Assembly (NCBI GenBank): GCA_949710005.1
Contig: OX453272.1
Location: 21,055,929 to 21,119,928, forward strand
Direction: 5' to 3'
DNA: 64,000 bases
Source: Ricordea florida
Lineage: Eukaryota > Cnidaria > Anthozoa > Corallimorpharia > Ricordeidae
A program made the translations under genes and the position numbers. The notes under the pieces were generated by a model, which was not told the DNA's origin, did no database searches, and saw only the letters and a program-made list of their open reading frames with translations. Positions 37,201-51,200 of this stretch are shown piece by piece; within the stretch, counting starts at the first letter, position 1, and every line of letters begins with the position of its first letter.

Positions 37201-39519
37201 TAAAACAGTGTAATTTCTCAAACTCAGCCCGTACGGTCGCGTAAGCGTTAGTGTACAAAAGGTAGTCTACTTGAAAGGGCCATTTCTCGGGTTGTACTGA
37301 ACCGATTTGAGTGAGCCATAGATCAAAATTTAGCTAAGAAGATGTAGATTGTGTGATATAATTTTCAGAGGGGTTTACTTAGCCGTTTTTGAGAACGAGC
37401 TATTCTAAAACAGTGTAATTTCTCAAAATCAGCCCGTACGGTCGCGTAAGCCTTAGTGTACAAAAGGTAGTCTACTTGAAAGGGCCATTTCTCGGGTTGT
37501 ACTGAACCGATTTGAGTGAGCCATAGATCAAAATTTAGCTAAGAAGATGTAGATTGTGTGATATAATTTTCAGAGGGGTTTACTTAGCCGTTTTTTAAAA
37601 AGGGCTATTCTTAACCAGTGTAATTTGTCAAAATCAGCCAGTACGGTCGCGTAAGCGTTAGTGTACAAAAGGTAGTCTACTTGAAAGGGCCATTTCTCGG
37701 GTTGTACTGAACCGATTTGAGTGAGCCATAGATCAAAATTTAGCTAAGAAGATGTAGATTGTGTGATATCATGTTCAGAGGGGTTTAGTTAGCCGTTTTT
37801 GAGAACGAGCTATTCTAAAACAGTGTAATTTCTCAAAATAAGCCCGTACGGTGGCGTAAGCGTTAGTGTACAAAAGGTAGTCTACTTGAAAGGGCCATTT
37901 CTCGGGTTGTACTGAACCGATTTGAGTGAGCCATAGATCAAAATTTAGCTAAGAAGATGTAGATTGTGTGATATAATTTTCAGAGGGGTTTACTTAGCCG
38001 TTTCTTAAAAAGGGCTATTCTTAGACAGTGTAATTTGTCAAAATCAGCCCGTACGGTCGCGTAAGCGTTAGTGTACAAAAGGTAGTCTACTTGAAAGGGC
38101 CATTTCTCGGGATGTACTGAACCGATTTGAGTGAGCCATAGATCAAAATATAGCTAAGAAGATGTAGATTGTGTGATATAATTTTCAGAGGGGTTTACTT
38201 AGCCGTTTTTGAGAACGAGCTATTCTAAAACAGTGTAATTTCTCAAAATCAGCCCGTACGGTCGCGTAAGCGTTAGTGTACAAAAGGTAGTCTACTTGAA
38301 AGGGCCATTTCTCGGGTTGTACTGAACCGATTTGAGTGAGCCATAGATCAAAATTTAGCTAATAAGATGTAGATTGTGTGATGTAATTTTCAGAGGGGTT
38401 TACTTAGCCGTTTTTGAGAACGAGCTATTCTAAAACAGTGTAATTTCTCAAAATCAGCCCGTACGGTCGCGTAAGCGTTAGTGTACAAAAGGTAGTCTAC
38501 TTGAAAGGGCCATTTCTCGGGTTGTACTGAACCGATTTGAGTGAGCCATAGATCAAAATTTAGCTAAGAAGATGTAGATTGTGTGATATAATTTTCAGAG
38601 GGGTTTACTTAGCCGTTTTTGAGAACGAGCTATTCTAAAACAGTGTAATTTCTCAAAATCAGCCCGTACGGTCGCGTAAGCGTTAGTGTACAAAAGGTAG
38701 TCTACTTGAAAGGGCCATTTCTCGGGTTGTACTGAACCGATTTGAGTGAGCCATAGATCAAAATTTAGCTAAGAAGATGTAGATTGTGTGATATAATTTT
38801 CAGAGGGGTTTACTTAGCCGTTTTTGAGAACGAGCTATTCTTAAACAGTGTAATTTCTCAAAATCAGCCCGTACGGTCGCGTAAGCGTTAGTGTACAAAA
38901 GGTAGTCTACTTGAAAGGGCCATTTCTCGGGTTGTACTGAACCCACTTGAGTGAGACATAGATCAAAATTTAGCTAAGAAGATGTAGATTGTGTGATATA
39001 ATTTTCAGAGGGGTTTACTTAGCCGTTTTTGAGAACGAGCTATTCTAAAACAGTGTAATTTCTCAAAATCAGCCCGTACGGTCGCGTAAGCGTTAGTGTA
39101 CAAAAGGTAGTCTACTTGAAAGGGCCATTTCTCGGGTTGTACTGAACCCACTTGAGTGAGCCATAGATCAAAATTTAGCTAAGAAGATGTAGATTGTGTG
39201 ATATAATTTTCAGAGGGGTTTACTTAGTTGTTTTTTAGAACGAGCTATTCTAAAACAGTGTAATTTCTCAAAATCAGCCCGTACGGTCGCGTAAGCGTTA
39301 GTGTACAAAAGGTAGTCTACTTGAAAGGGCCATTTCTCGGGTTGTACTGAACCGATTTGAGTGAGCCATAGATCAAAATTTAGCTAAGAAGATGTAGATT
39401 GTGTGATATAATTTTCAGAGGGGTTTACTTAGCCGTTTTTGAGAACGAGCTATTCTAAAACAGTGTAATTTCTCAAAATCAGCCCGTACGGTCGCGTAAG
39501 CGTTAGTGTACAAAAGGTA
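33908..39519 (+). repeat. 13-mer higher-order repeat, 2665 bp, about 2.1 copies (block 2)
   Basis: Markers at exactly 2665 bp include 'ggtattctac' (34391/37056), 'ctcaaactc' (34552/37217), 'gggatgtac' (35446/38111), 'atatcatgttc' with 'gtttagttag' (about 35102/37767), 'aaatatagc', 'aataagatg' with 'gatgtaat', 'gtgagacatag' (about 36287/38952) and 'agttgttttttag' (36562/39227). Private differences include 'ttaaccag' near 37612 and 'ttcttaaac' near 38840. The unit has the same length as the 19770-25342 block and shares its 'gggatgtac' anchor. However, its left part ('aagcctt', then 'ttttttaaaaaggg' with 'gccag', then 'gtttagttag') matches the order at 16.1-16.8 kb, so the two blocks share ancestry with rearrangement. 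Confidence 0.87.
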
Positions 39520-42500
39520 CTCTACTTGAAAGGGCCATTTCTCGGGTTGTACTGAACCGATTTGAGTGAGCCATAGATCAAAATTTAGCTAAGAAGATGT
39601 AAATTGTGTGATATAATTTTCAGAGGGGTTTACTTAGCCGTTTTTGAGAACGAGCTATTCTAAAAGAGTGTAATTTCTCAAAATCAGCCCGTACGGTAGC
39701 GTAAGCGTTAGTGTACAAAAGGTAGTCTACTTGAAAGGGCCATTTCTCGGGTTGTACTGAACCGATTTGAGTGAGCCATACATCAAAATTTGGCTAAGAA
39801 GATGTAGATTGTGTGATATAATTTTCAGAGGGATTTACTTAGCCGTTTTTGAGAACGAGCTATTCTAAAACAGTGTAATTTCTCAAAATCAGCCCGTACG
39901 GTCGCGTAAGCGTTAGTGTACAAAAGGTAGTCTACTTGAAAGGGCCATTTCTCGGGTTGTACTGAACCGATTTGAGTGAGCCATAGATCAAAATTTAGCT
40001 AAGAAGATGTAGATTGTGTGATATAATTTTCAGAGGGGTTTACTTAGCCGTTTTTGAGAACGAGCTATTCTAAAACAGTGTAATTTCTCAAAATCAGCCC
40101 GTGCGGTCGCGTAAGCGTTAGTGTACAAAAGGTAGTCTACTTGAAAGGGCCATTTCTCGGGTTGTACTGAACCGATTGGAGTGAGCCATAGATCAAAATT
40201 TAGCTAAGAAGATGTAGATTGTGTGATATAATTTTCAGAGGGGTTTACTTAGCCGTTTTTGAGAACGAGCTATTCTAAAACAGTGTAATTTCTCAAAATC
40301 AGCCCGTACGGTCGCGTAAGCGTTAGTGTACAAAAGGCAGTCTACTTGAAAGGGCCATTTCTCGGGTTGTACTGAACCGATTTGAGTGAGCCATAGATCA
40401 AAATTTAGCTAAGAAGATGTAGATTGTGTGATATAATTTTCAGAGGGGTTTACTTAGCCGTTTTTGAGAACGAGCTATTCTTAAACAGTGTAATTTCTCA
40501 AAATCAGCCCGTACGGTCGCGTAAGCGTTAGTGTACAAAAGGTAGTCTACTTGAAAGGGCCATTTCTCGGGTTGTACTGAACCGATTTGAGTGAGCCATA
40601 GATCAAAATTTAGCTAAGAAGATGTAGATTGTGTGATATAATTTTCAGAGGGGTTTACTTAGCCGTTTTTGAGAACGAGCTATTCTAAAACAGTGTAATT
40701 TCTGAAAATCAGCCCGTACGGTCGCGTAAGCGTTAGTGTACAAAAGGTAGTCTACTTGAAAGGGCCATTTCTCGGGTTGTACTGAACCCACTTGAGTGAG
40801 CCATAGATCAAAATTTAGCTAAGAAGATGTAGATTGTGTGATATAATTTTCAGAGGGGTTTACTTAGTTGTTTTTTAGAACGAGCTATTCTAAAACAGTG
40901 TAATTTCTCAAAATCAGCCCGTACGGTCGCGTAAGCGTTAGTGTACAAAAGGTAGTCTACTTGAAAGGGCCATTTCTCGGGTTGTACTGAACCGATTTGA
41001 GTGAGCCATAGATCAAAATTTAGCTAAGAAGATGTAGATTGTGTGATATAATTTTCAGAGGGGTTTACTTAGCCGTTTTTGAGAACGAGCTATTCTAAAA
41101 CAGTGTAATTTCTCAAAATCAGCCCGTACGGTCGCGTAAGCGTTAGTGTACAAAAGGTAGTCTACTTGAAAGGGCCATTTCTCGGGTTGTACTGAACCGA
41201 TTTGAGTGAGCCATAGATCAAAATTTAGCTAATAAGATGTAGATTGTGTGATGTAATTTTCAGAGGGGTTTACTTAGCCGTTTTTGAGAACGAGCTATTC
41301 TAAAACAGTGTAATTTCTCAAAATCAGCCCGTACGGTCGCGTAAGCGTTAGTGTACAAAAGGAACTCTACTTGAAAGGGCCATTTCTCGGGTTGTACTGA
41401 ACCGATTTGAGTGAGCCATAGATCAAAATTTAGCTAAGAAGATGTAGATTGTGTGATATAATTTTCAGAGGGGTTTACTTAGCCGTTTTTGAGAACGAGC
41501 TATTCTAAAACAGTGTAATTTCTCAAAATCAGCCCGTACGGTCGCGTAAGGGTTAGTGTACAAAAGGTACTCTACTTGAAAGGGCCATTTCTCGGGTTGT
41601 ACTGAACCGATTTGAGTGAGCCATAGATCAAAATTTAGCTAAGAAGATGTAGATTGTGTGATATAAGTTTCAGAGGGGTTTACTTAGCCGTTTTTGAGAA
41701 CGAGCTATTCTAAAACAGTGTAATTTCTCAAAATCAGCCCGTACGGTCGCGTAAGCGTTAGTGTACAAAAGGTAGTCTTCTTGAAAGGGCCATTTCTCGG
41801 GTTGTACTGAACCCACTTGAGTGAGCCATAGATCAAAATTTAGCTAAGAAGATGTAGATTGTGTGATATAATTTTCAGAGGGGTTTACTTAGCCGTTTTT
41901 GAGAACGAGCTATTCTAAAACAGTGTAATTTCTCAAAATCAGCCCGTACGGTCGCGTAAGCGTTAGTGTACAAAACATAGTCTACTTGAAAGGGCCATTT
42001 CTCGGGTTGTACTGAACCCACTTGAGTGAGCCATAGATCAAAATTTAGCTAAGAAGATGTAGATTGTGCGATATAATTTTCAGAGGGGTTTACTTAGCCG
42101 TTTTTGAGAACGAGCTATTCTAAAACAGTGTAATTTCTCAAAATCAGCCCGTACGGTCGCGTAAGCGTTAGTGTACAAAAGGTAGTCTACTTGAAAGGGC
42201 CATTTCTCGGGTTGTACTGAACCCACTTGAGTGAGCCATAGATCAAAATTTAGCTAAGAAGATGTAGATTGTGTGATATAATTTTCAGAGGGGTTTACTT
42301 AGTTGTTTTTTAGAACGAGCTATTCTAAAACAGTGTAATTTCTCAAAATCAGCCCGTACGGTCGCGTAAGCGTTAGTGTACAAAAGGTAGTCTACTTGAA
42401 AGGGCCATTTCTCGGGTTGTACTGAACCGATTTGAGTGAGCCATAGATCAAAATTTAGCTAAGAAGATGTAGATTGTGTGATATAATTTTCAGAGGGGTT

Positions 42501-45200
42501 TACTTAGCCGTTTTTGAGAACGAGCTATTCTAAAACAGTGTAATTTCTCAAAATCAGCCCGTACGGTCGCGTAAGCGTTAGTGTACAAAAGGTACTCTAC
42601 TTGAAAGGGCCATTTCTCGGGTTGTACTGAACCGATTTGAGTGAGCCATAGATCAAAATTTAGCTAAGAAGATGTAGATTGTGTGATATAATTTTCAGAG
42701 GGGTTTACTTAGCCGTTTTTGAGAACGAGCTATTCTAAAACAGTGTAATTTCTCAAAATCAGCCCGTACGGTCGCGTAAGCGTTAGTGTACAAAAGGTAG
42801 TCTACTTGAAAGGGCCATTTCTCGGGTTGTACTGAACCCACTTGAGTGAGCCATAGATCAAAATTTAGCTAAGAAGATGTAGATTGTGTGATATAATTTT
42901 CAGAGGGGTTTACTTAGCCGTTTTTGAGAACGAGCTATTCTAAAACAGTGTAATTTCTCAAAATCAGCCCGTACGGTCGCGTAAGCGTTAGTGTACAAAA
43001 GGTAGTCTACTTGAAAGGGCCATTTCTCGGGTTGTACTGAACCCACTTGAGTGAGCCATAGATCAAAATTTAGCTAAGAAGATGTAGATTGTGTGATATA
43101 ATTTTCAGAGGGGTTTACTTAGTTGTTTTTTAGAACGAGCTATTCTAAAACAGTGTAATTTCTCAAAATCAGCCCGTACGGTCGCGTAAGCGTTAGTGTA
43201 CAAAAGGTAGTCTACTTGAAAGGGCCATTTCTCGGGTTGTACTGAACCGATTTGAGTGAGCCATAGATCAAAATTTAGCTAAGAAGATGTAGATTGTGTG
43301 ATATAATTTTCAGAGGGGTTTACTTAGCCGTTTTTGAGAACGAGCTATTCTAAAACAGTGTAATTTCTCAAAATCAGCCCGTACGGTCGCGTAAGCGTTA
43401 GTGTACAAAAGGTACTCTACTTGAAAGGGCCATTTCTCGGGTTGTACTGAACCGATTTGAGTGAGCCATAGATCAAAATTTAGCTAAGAAGATGTAAATT
43501 GTGTGATATAATTTTCAGAGGGGTTTACTTAGCCGTTTTTGAGAACGAGCTATTCTAAAAGAGTGTAATTTCTCAAAATCAGCCCGTACGGTAGCGTAAG
43601 CGTTAGTGTACAAAAGGTAGTCTACTTGAAAGGGCCATTTCTCGGGTTGTACTGAACCGATTTGAGTGAGCCATACATCAAAATTTGGCTAAGAAGATGT
43701 AGATTGTGTGATATAATTTTCAGAGGGATTTACTTAGCCGTTTTTGAGAACGAGCTATTCTAAAACAGTGTAATTTCTCAAAATCAGCCCGTACGGTCGC
43801 GTAAGCGTTAGTGTACAAAAGGTAGTCTACTTGAAAGGGCCATTTCTCGGGTTGTACTGAACCGATTTGAGTGAGCCATAGATCAAAATTTAGCTAAGAA
43901 GATGTAGATTGTGTGATATAATTTTCAGAGGGGTTTACTTAGCCGTTTTTGAGAACGAGCTATTCTAAAACAGTGTAATTTCTCAAAATCAGCCCGTGCG
44001 GTCGCGTAAGCGTTAGTGTACAAAAGGTAGTCTACTTGAAAGGGCCATTTCTCGGGTTGTACTGAACCGATTGGAGTGAGCCATAGATCAAAATTTAGCT
44101 AAGAAGATGTAGATTGTGTGATATAATTTTCAGAGGGGTTTACTTAGCCGTTTTTGAGAACGAGCTATTCTAAAACAGTGTAATTTCTCAAAATCAGCCC
44201 GTGCGGTCGCGTAAGCGTTAGTGTACAAAAGGTAGTCTACTTGAAAGGGCCATTTCTCGGGTTGTACTGAACCGATTGGAGTGAGCCATAGATCAAAATT
44301 TAGCTAAGAAGATGTAGATTGTGTGATATAATTTTCAGAGGGGTTTACTTAGCCGTTTTTGAGAACGAGCTATTCTAAAACAGTGTAATTTCTCAAAATC
44401 AGCCCGTACGGTCGCGTAAGCGTTAGTGTACAAAAGGTAGTCTACTTGAAAGGGCCATTTCTCGGGTTGTACTGAACCGATTTGAGTGAGCCATAGATCA
44501 AAATTTAGCTAAGAAGATGTAGATTGTGTGATATAATTTTCAGAGGGGTTTACTTAGCCGTTTTTGAGAACGAGCTATTCTTAAACAGTGTAATTTCTCA
44601 AAATCAGCCCGTACGGTCGCGTAAGCGTTAGTGTACAAAAGGTAGTCTACTTGAAAGGGCCATTTCTCGGGTTGTACTGAACCGATTTGAGTGAGCCATA
44701 GATCAAAATTTAGCTAAGAAGATGTAGATTGTGTGATATAATTTTCAGAGGGGTTTACTTAGCCGTTTTTGAGAACGAGCTATTCTAAAACAGTGTAATT
44801 TCTCAAAATCAGCCCGTACGGTCGCGTAAGCGTTAGTGTACAAAAGGTAGTCTACTTGAAAGGGCCATTTCTCGGGTTGTACTGAACCCACTTGAGTGAG
44901 CCATAGATCAAAATTTAGCTAAGAAGATGTAGATTGTGTGATATAATTTTCAGAGGGGTTTACTTAGTTGTTTTTTAGAACGAGCTATTCTAAAACAGTG
45001 TAATTTCTCAAAATCAGCCCGTACGGTCGCGTAAGCGTTAGTGTACAAAAGGTAGTCTACTTGAAAGGGCCATTTCTCGGGTTGTACTGAACCGATTTGA
45101 GTGAGCCATAGATCAAAATTTAGCTAAGAAGATGTAGATTGTGTGATATAATTTTCAGAGGGGTTTACTTAGCCGTTTTTGAGAACGAGCTATTCTAAAA
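39227..45200 (+). repeat. Segment duplicated at 19 then 20 monomers (3895/4100 bp)
   Basis: Markers 'agttgttttttag' (39227/43122), 'aaattgtg' (39601/43496), 'gtgcgg' (40101/43996) and 'gattggag' (about 40175/44070) repeat at 3895 bp. Further right, 'ttcttaaac' (ttaaac at 40481/44581) and 'agttgttttttag' (40867/44967) repeat at 4100 bp. The right-hand copy therefore holds one extra monomer, consistent with its doubled 'gtgcgg ... gattggag' monomer near 44203-44276. Confidence 0.75.
42070..43495 (+). repeat. Short 4-mer repeat, 820 bp
   Basis: The 'agttgttttttag' monomers at 42302 and 43122 and the 'ggtactct' variants at 42591 and 43411 are 820 bp (4 x 205) apart, with intervening monomers ending 'gaacccacttgag'. 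Private variants just to the left ('caaaacatag' near 41974, 'attgtgcgat' near 42066) do not repeat, nor does 'gatgtaaatt' at 43491, which brackets this small tandem duplication. Confidence 0.75.
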
Positions 45201-48200
45201 CAGTGTAATTTCTCAAAATCAGCCCCTACGGTCGCGTAAGCGTTAGTGTACAAAAGGTACTCTACTTGAAAGGGCCATTTCTCGGGTTGTACTGAACCGA
45301 TTTGAGTGAGCCATAGATCAAAATTTAGCTAAGAAGATGTAAATTGTGTGATATAATTTTCAGAGGGGTTTACTTAGCCGTTTTTGAGAACGAGCTATTC
45401 TAAAAGAGTGTAATTTCTCAAAATCAGCCCGTACGGTAGCGTAAGCGTTAGTGTACAAAAGGTAGTCTACTTGAAAGGGCCATTTCTCGGGTTGTACTGA
45501 ACCGATTTGAGTGAGCCATAGATCAAAATTTAGCTAAGAAGATGTAGATTGTGTGATATAATTTTCAGAGGGGTTTACTTAGCCGTTTTTGAGAACGAGC
45601 TATTCTTAAACAGTGTAATTTCTCAAAATCAGCCCGTACGGTCGCGTAAGCGTTAGTGTACAAAAGGTAGTCTACTTGAAAGGGCCATTTCTCGGGTTGT
45701 ACTGAACCGATTTGAGTGAGCCATACATCAAAATTTGGCTAAGAAGATGTAGATTGTGTGATATAATTTTCAGAGGGGTTTACTTAGCCGTTTTTGAGAA
45801 CGAGCTATTCTAAAACAGTGTAATTTCTCAAAATCAGCCCGTGCGGTCGCGTAAGCGTTAGTGTACAAAAGGTAGTCTACTTGAAAGGGCCATTTCTCGG
45901 GTTGTACTGAACCGATTTGAGTGAGCCATAGATCAAAATTTAGCTAAGAAGATGTAGATTGTGTGATATAATTTTCAGAGGGGTTTACTTAGCCGTTTTT
46001 GAGAACGAGCTATTCTTAAACAGTGTAATTTCTCAAAATCAGCCCGTACGGTCGCGTAAGCGTTAGTGTACAAAAGGTAGTCTACTTGAAAGGGCCATTT
46101 CTCGGGTTGTACTGAACCGATTTGAGTGAGCCATAGATCAAAATTTAGCTACGAAGATGTAGATTGTGTGATATAATTTTCAGAGGGGTTTACTTAGCCG
46201 TTTTTGAGAACGAGCTATTCTAAAACAGTGTAATTTCTCAAAATCAGCCCGTACGGTCGCGTAAGCGTTAGTGTACAAAAGGTAGTCTACTTGAAAGGGC
46301 CATTTCTCGGGTTGTACTGAACCGATTTGAGTGAGCCATAGATCAAAATTTAGCTAAGAAGATGTAGATTGTGTGATATAATTTTCAGAGGGGTTTACTT
46401 AGCCGTTTTTGAGAACGAGCTATTCTAAAACAGTGTAATTTCTCAAAATCAGCCCGTACGGTCGCGTAAGCGTTAGTGTACAAAAGGTAGTCTACTTGAA
46501 AGGGCCATTTCTCGGGTTGTACTGAACCCACTTGAGTGAGCCATAGATCAAAATTTAGCTAAGAAGATGTAGATTGTGTGATATAATTTTCAGAGGAATT
46601 TACTTAGTTGTTTTTTAGAACGAGCTATTCTAAAACAGTGTAATTTCTCAAAATCAGCCCGTACGGTCGCGTAAGCGTTAGTGTACAAAAGGTAGTCTAC
46701 TTGAAAGGGCCATTTCTCGGGTTGTACTGAACCGATTTGAGTGAGCCATAGATCAAAATTTAGCTAAGAAGATTTAGATTGTGTGATATAATTTTCAGAG
46801 GGGTTTACTTAGCCGTTTTTGAGAACGAGCTATTCTTAAACAGTGTAATTTCTCAAAATCAGCCCGTACGGTCGCGTAAGCGTTAGTGTACAAAAGGTAG
46901 TCTACTTGAAAGGGCCATTTCTCGGGTTGTACTGAACCGATTTGAGTGAGCCATAGATCAAAATTTAGCTAAGAAGATGTAAATTGTGTGATATAATTTT
47001 CAGAGGGGTTTACTTAGCCGTTTTTGAGAACGAGCTATTCTAAAACAGTGTAATTTCTCAAAATCAGCCCGTACGGTAGCGTAAGCGTTAGTGTACAAAA
47101 GGTAGTCTACTTGAAAGGGCCATTTCTCGGGTTGTACTGAACCGATTTGAGTGAGCCATACATCAAAATTTGGCTAAGAAGATGTAGATTGTGTGATATA
47201 ATTTTCAGAGGGGTTTACTTAGCCGTTTTTGAGAACGAGCTATTCTAAAACAGTGTAATTTCTCAAAATCAGCCAGTACGGTAGCGTAAGCGTTAGTGTA
47301 CAAAAGGTAGTCTACTTGAAAGGGCCATTTCTCGGGTTGTACTGAACCGATTTGAGTGAGCCATACATCAAAATTTGGCTAAGAAGATGTAGATTGTGTG
47401 ATATAATTTTCAGAGGGGTTTACTTAGCCGTTTTTGAGAACGAGCTATTCTAAAACAGTGTAATTTCTCAAAATCAGCCCGTACGGTCGCGTAAGCGTTA
47501 GTGTACAAAAGGTAGTCTACTTGAAAGGGCCATTTCTCGGGTTGTACTGAACCGATTTGAGTGAGCCATAGATCAAAATTTAGCTAAGAAGATGTAGATT
47601 GTGTGATATAATTTTCAGAGGGGTTTACTTAGCCGTTTTTGAGAACGAGCTATTCTAAAACAGTGTAATTTCTCAAAATCAGCCCGTGCGGTCGCGTAAG
47701 CGTTAGTGTACAAAAGGTAGTCTACTTGAAAGGGCCATTTCTCGGGTTGTACTGAACCGAATTGAGTGAGCCATAGATCAAAATTTAGCTAAGAAGATGT
47801 AGATTGTGTGATATAATTTTCAGAGGAGTTTACTTAGTTGTTTTTTAGAACGAGCTATTCTAAAACAGTGTAATTTCTCAAAATCAGCCCGTACGGTCGC
47901 GTAAGCGTTAGTGTACAAAAGGTAGTCTACTTGAAAGGGCCATTTCTCGGGTTGTACTGAACCGATTTGAGTGAGCCATAGATCAGAATTTAGCTAAGAA
48001 GATTTAGATTGTGTGATATAATTTTCAGAGGGGTTTACTTAGCCGTTTTTGAGAACGAGCTATTCTTAAACAGTGTAATTTCTCAAAATCAGCCCGTACG
48101 GTCGCGTAAGCGTTAGTGTACAAAAGGTAGTCTACTTGAAAGGGCCATTTCTCGGGTTGTACTGAACCGATTTGAGTGAGCCATAGATCCAAATTTAGCT

Positions 48201-51200
48201 AAGAAGATGTAAATTGTGTGATATAATTTTCAGAGGGGTTTACTTAGCCGTTTTTGAGAACGAGCTATTCTAAAACAGTGTAATTTCTCAAAATCAGCCC
48301 GTACGGTCGCGTAAGCGTTAGTGTACAAAAGGTAGTCTACTTGAAAGGGCCATTTCTCGGGTTGTACTGAACCGATTTGAGTGAGCCATAGATCAAAATT
48401 TAGCTAAGAAGATGTAGATTGTGTGATATAATTTTCAGAGGGGTTTACTTAGCCGTTTTTGAGAACGAGCTATTCTAAAACAGTGTAATTTCTCAAAATC
48501 AGCCCGTACGGTCGCGTAAGCGTTAGTGTACAAAAGGTACTCTACTTGAAAGGGCCATTTCTCGGGTTGTACTGAACCGATTTGAGTGAGCCATAGATCA
48601 AAATTTAGCTAAGAAGATGTAAATTGTGTGATATAATTTTCAGAGGGGTTTACTTAGCCGTTTTTGAGAACGAGCTATTCTAAAAGAGTGTAATTTCTCA
48701 AAATCAGCCCGTACGGTAGCGTAAGCGTTAGTGTACAAAAGGTAGTCTACTTGAAAGGGCCATTTCTCGGGTTGTACTGAACCGATTTGAGTGAGCCATA
48801 CATCAAAATTTGGCTAAGAAGATGTAGATTGTGTGATATAATTTTCAGAGGGATTTACTTAGCCGTTTTTGAGAACGAGCTATTCTAAAACAGTGTAATT
48901 TCTCAAAATCAGCCCGTACGGTCGCGTAAGCGTTAGTGTACAAAAGGTAGTCTACTTGAAAGGGCCATTTCTCGGGTTGTACTGAACCGATTTGAGTGAG
49001 CCATAGATCAAAATTTAGCTAAGAAGATGTAGATTGTGTGATATAATTTTCAGAGGGGTTTACTTAGCCGTTTTTGAGAACGAGCTATTCTAAAACAGTG
49101 TAATTTCTCAAAATCAGCCCGTGCGGTCGCGTAAGCGTTAGTGTACAAAAGGTAGTCTACTTGAAAGGGCCATTTCTCGGGTTGTACTGAACCGATTGGA
49201 GTGAGCCATAGATCAAAATTTAGCTAAGAAGATGTAGATTGTGTGATATAATTTTCAGAGGGGTTTACTTAGCCGTTTTTGAGAACGAGCTATTCTAAAA
49301 CAGTGTAATTTCTCAAAATCAGCCCGTGCGGTCGCGTAAGCGTTAGTGTACAAAAGGTAGTCTACTTGAAAGGGCCATTTCTCGGGTTGTACTGAACCGA
49401 TTGGAGTGAGCCATAGATCAAAATTTAGCTAAGAAGATGTAGATTGTGTGATATAATTTTCAGAGGGGTTTACTTAGCCGTTTTTGAGAACGAGCTATTC
49501 TAAAACAGTGTAATTTCTCAAAATCAGCCCGTACGGTCGCGTAAGCGTTAGTGTACAAAAGGTAGTCTACTTGAAAGGGCCATTTCTCGGGTTGTACTGA
49601 ACCGATTTGAGTGAGCCATAGATCAAAATTTAGCTAAGAAGATGTAGATTGTGTGATATAATTTTCAGAGGGGTTTACTTAGCCGTTTTTGAGAACGAGC
49701 TATTCTTAAACAGTGTAATTTCTCAAAATCAGCCCGTACGGTCGCGTAAGCGTTAGTGTACAAAAGGTAGTCTACTTGAAAGGGCCATTTCTCGGGTTGT
49801 ACTGAACCGATTTGAGTGAGCCATAGATCAAAATTTAGCTAAGAAGATGTAGATTGTGTGATATAATTTTCAGAGGGGTTTACTTAGCCGTTTTTGAGAA
49901 CGAGCTATTCTAAAACAGTGTAATTTCTCAAAATCAGCCCGTACGGTCGCGTAAGCGTTAGTGTACAAAAGGTAGTCTACTTGAAAGGGCCATTTCTCGG
50001 GTTGTACTGAACCGATTTGAGTGAGCCATAGATCAAAATTTAGCTAAGAAGATGTAGATTGTGTGATATAATTTTCAGAGGGGTTTACTTAGCCGTTTTT
50101 GAGAACGAGCTATTCTTAAACAGTGTAATTTCTCAAAATCAGCCCGTACGGTCGCGTAAGCGTTAGTGTACAAAAGGTAGTCTACTTGAAAGGGCCATTT
50201 CTCGGGTTGTACTGAACCGATTTGAGTGAGCCATAGATCAAAATTTAGCTAAGAAGATGTAGATTGTGTGATATAATTTTCAGAGGGGTTTACTTAGCCG
50301 TTTTTGAGAACGAGCTATTCTAAAACAGTGTAATTTCTGAAAATCAGCCCGTACGGTCGCGTAAGCGTTAGTGTACAAAAGGTAGTCTACTTGAAAGGGC
50401 CATTTCTCGGGTTGTACTGAACCCACTTGAGTGAGCCATAGATCAAAATTTAGCTAAGAAGATGTAGATTGTGTGATATAATTTTCAGAGGGGTTTACTT
50501 AGTTGTTTTTTAGAACGAGCTATTCTAAAACAGTGTAATTTCTCAAAATCAGCCCGTACGGTCGCGTAAGCGTTAGTGTACAAAAGGTAGTCTACTTGAA
50601 AGGGCCATTTCTCGGGTTGTACTGAACCGATTTGAGTGAGCCATAGATCAAAATTTAGCTAAGAAGATGTAGATTGTGTGATATAATTTTCAGAGGGGTT
50701 TACTTAGCCGTTTTTGAGAACGAGCTATTCTAAAACAGTGTAATTTCTCAAAATCAGCCCCTACGGTCGCGTAAGCGTTAGTGTACAAAAGGTACTCTAC
50801 TTGAAAGGGCCATTTCTCGGGTTGTACTGAACCGATTTGAGTGAGCCATAGATCAAAATTTAGCTAAGAAGATGTAAATTGTGTGATATAATTTTCAGAG
50901 GGGTTTACTTAGCCGTTTTTGAGAACGAGCTATTCTAAAAGAGTGTAATTTCTCAAAATCAGCCCGTACGGTAGCGTAAGCGTTAGTGTACAAAAGGTAG
51001 TCTACTTGAAAGGGCCATTTCTCGGGTTGTACTGAACCGATTTGAGTGAGCCATACATCAAAATTTGGCTAAGAAGATGTAGATTGTGTGATATAATTTT
51101 CAGAGGGATTTACTTAGCCGTTTTTGAGAACGAGCTATAATAAAACAGTGTAATTTCTCAAAATCAGCCCGTACGGTCGCGTAAGCGTTAGTGTACAAAA

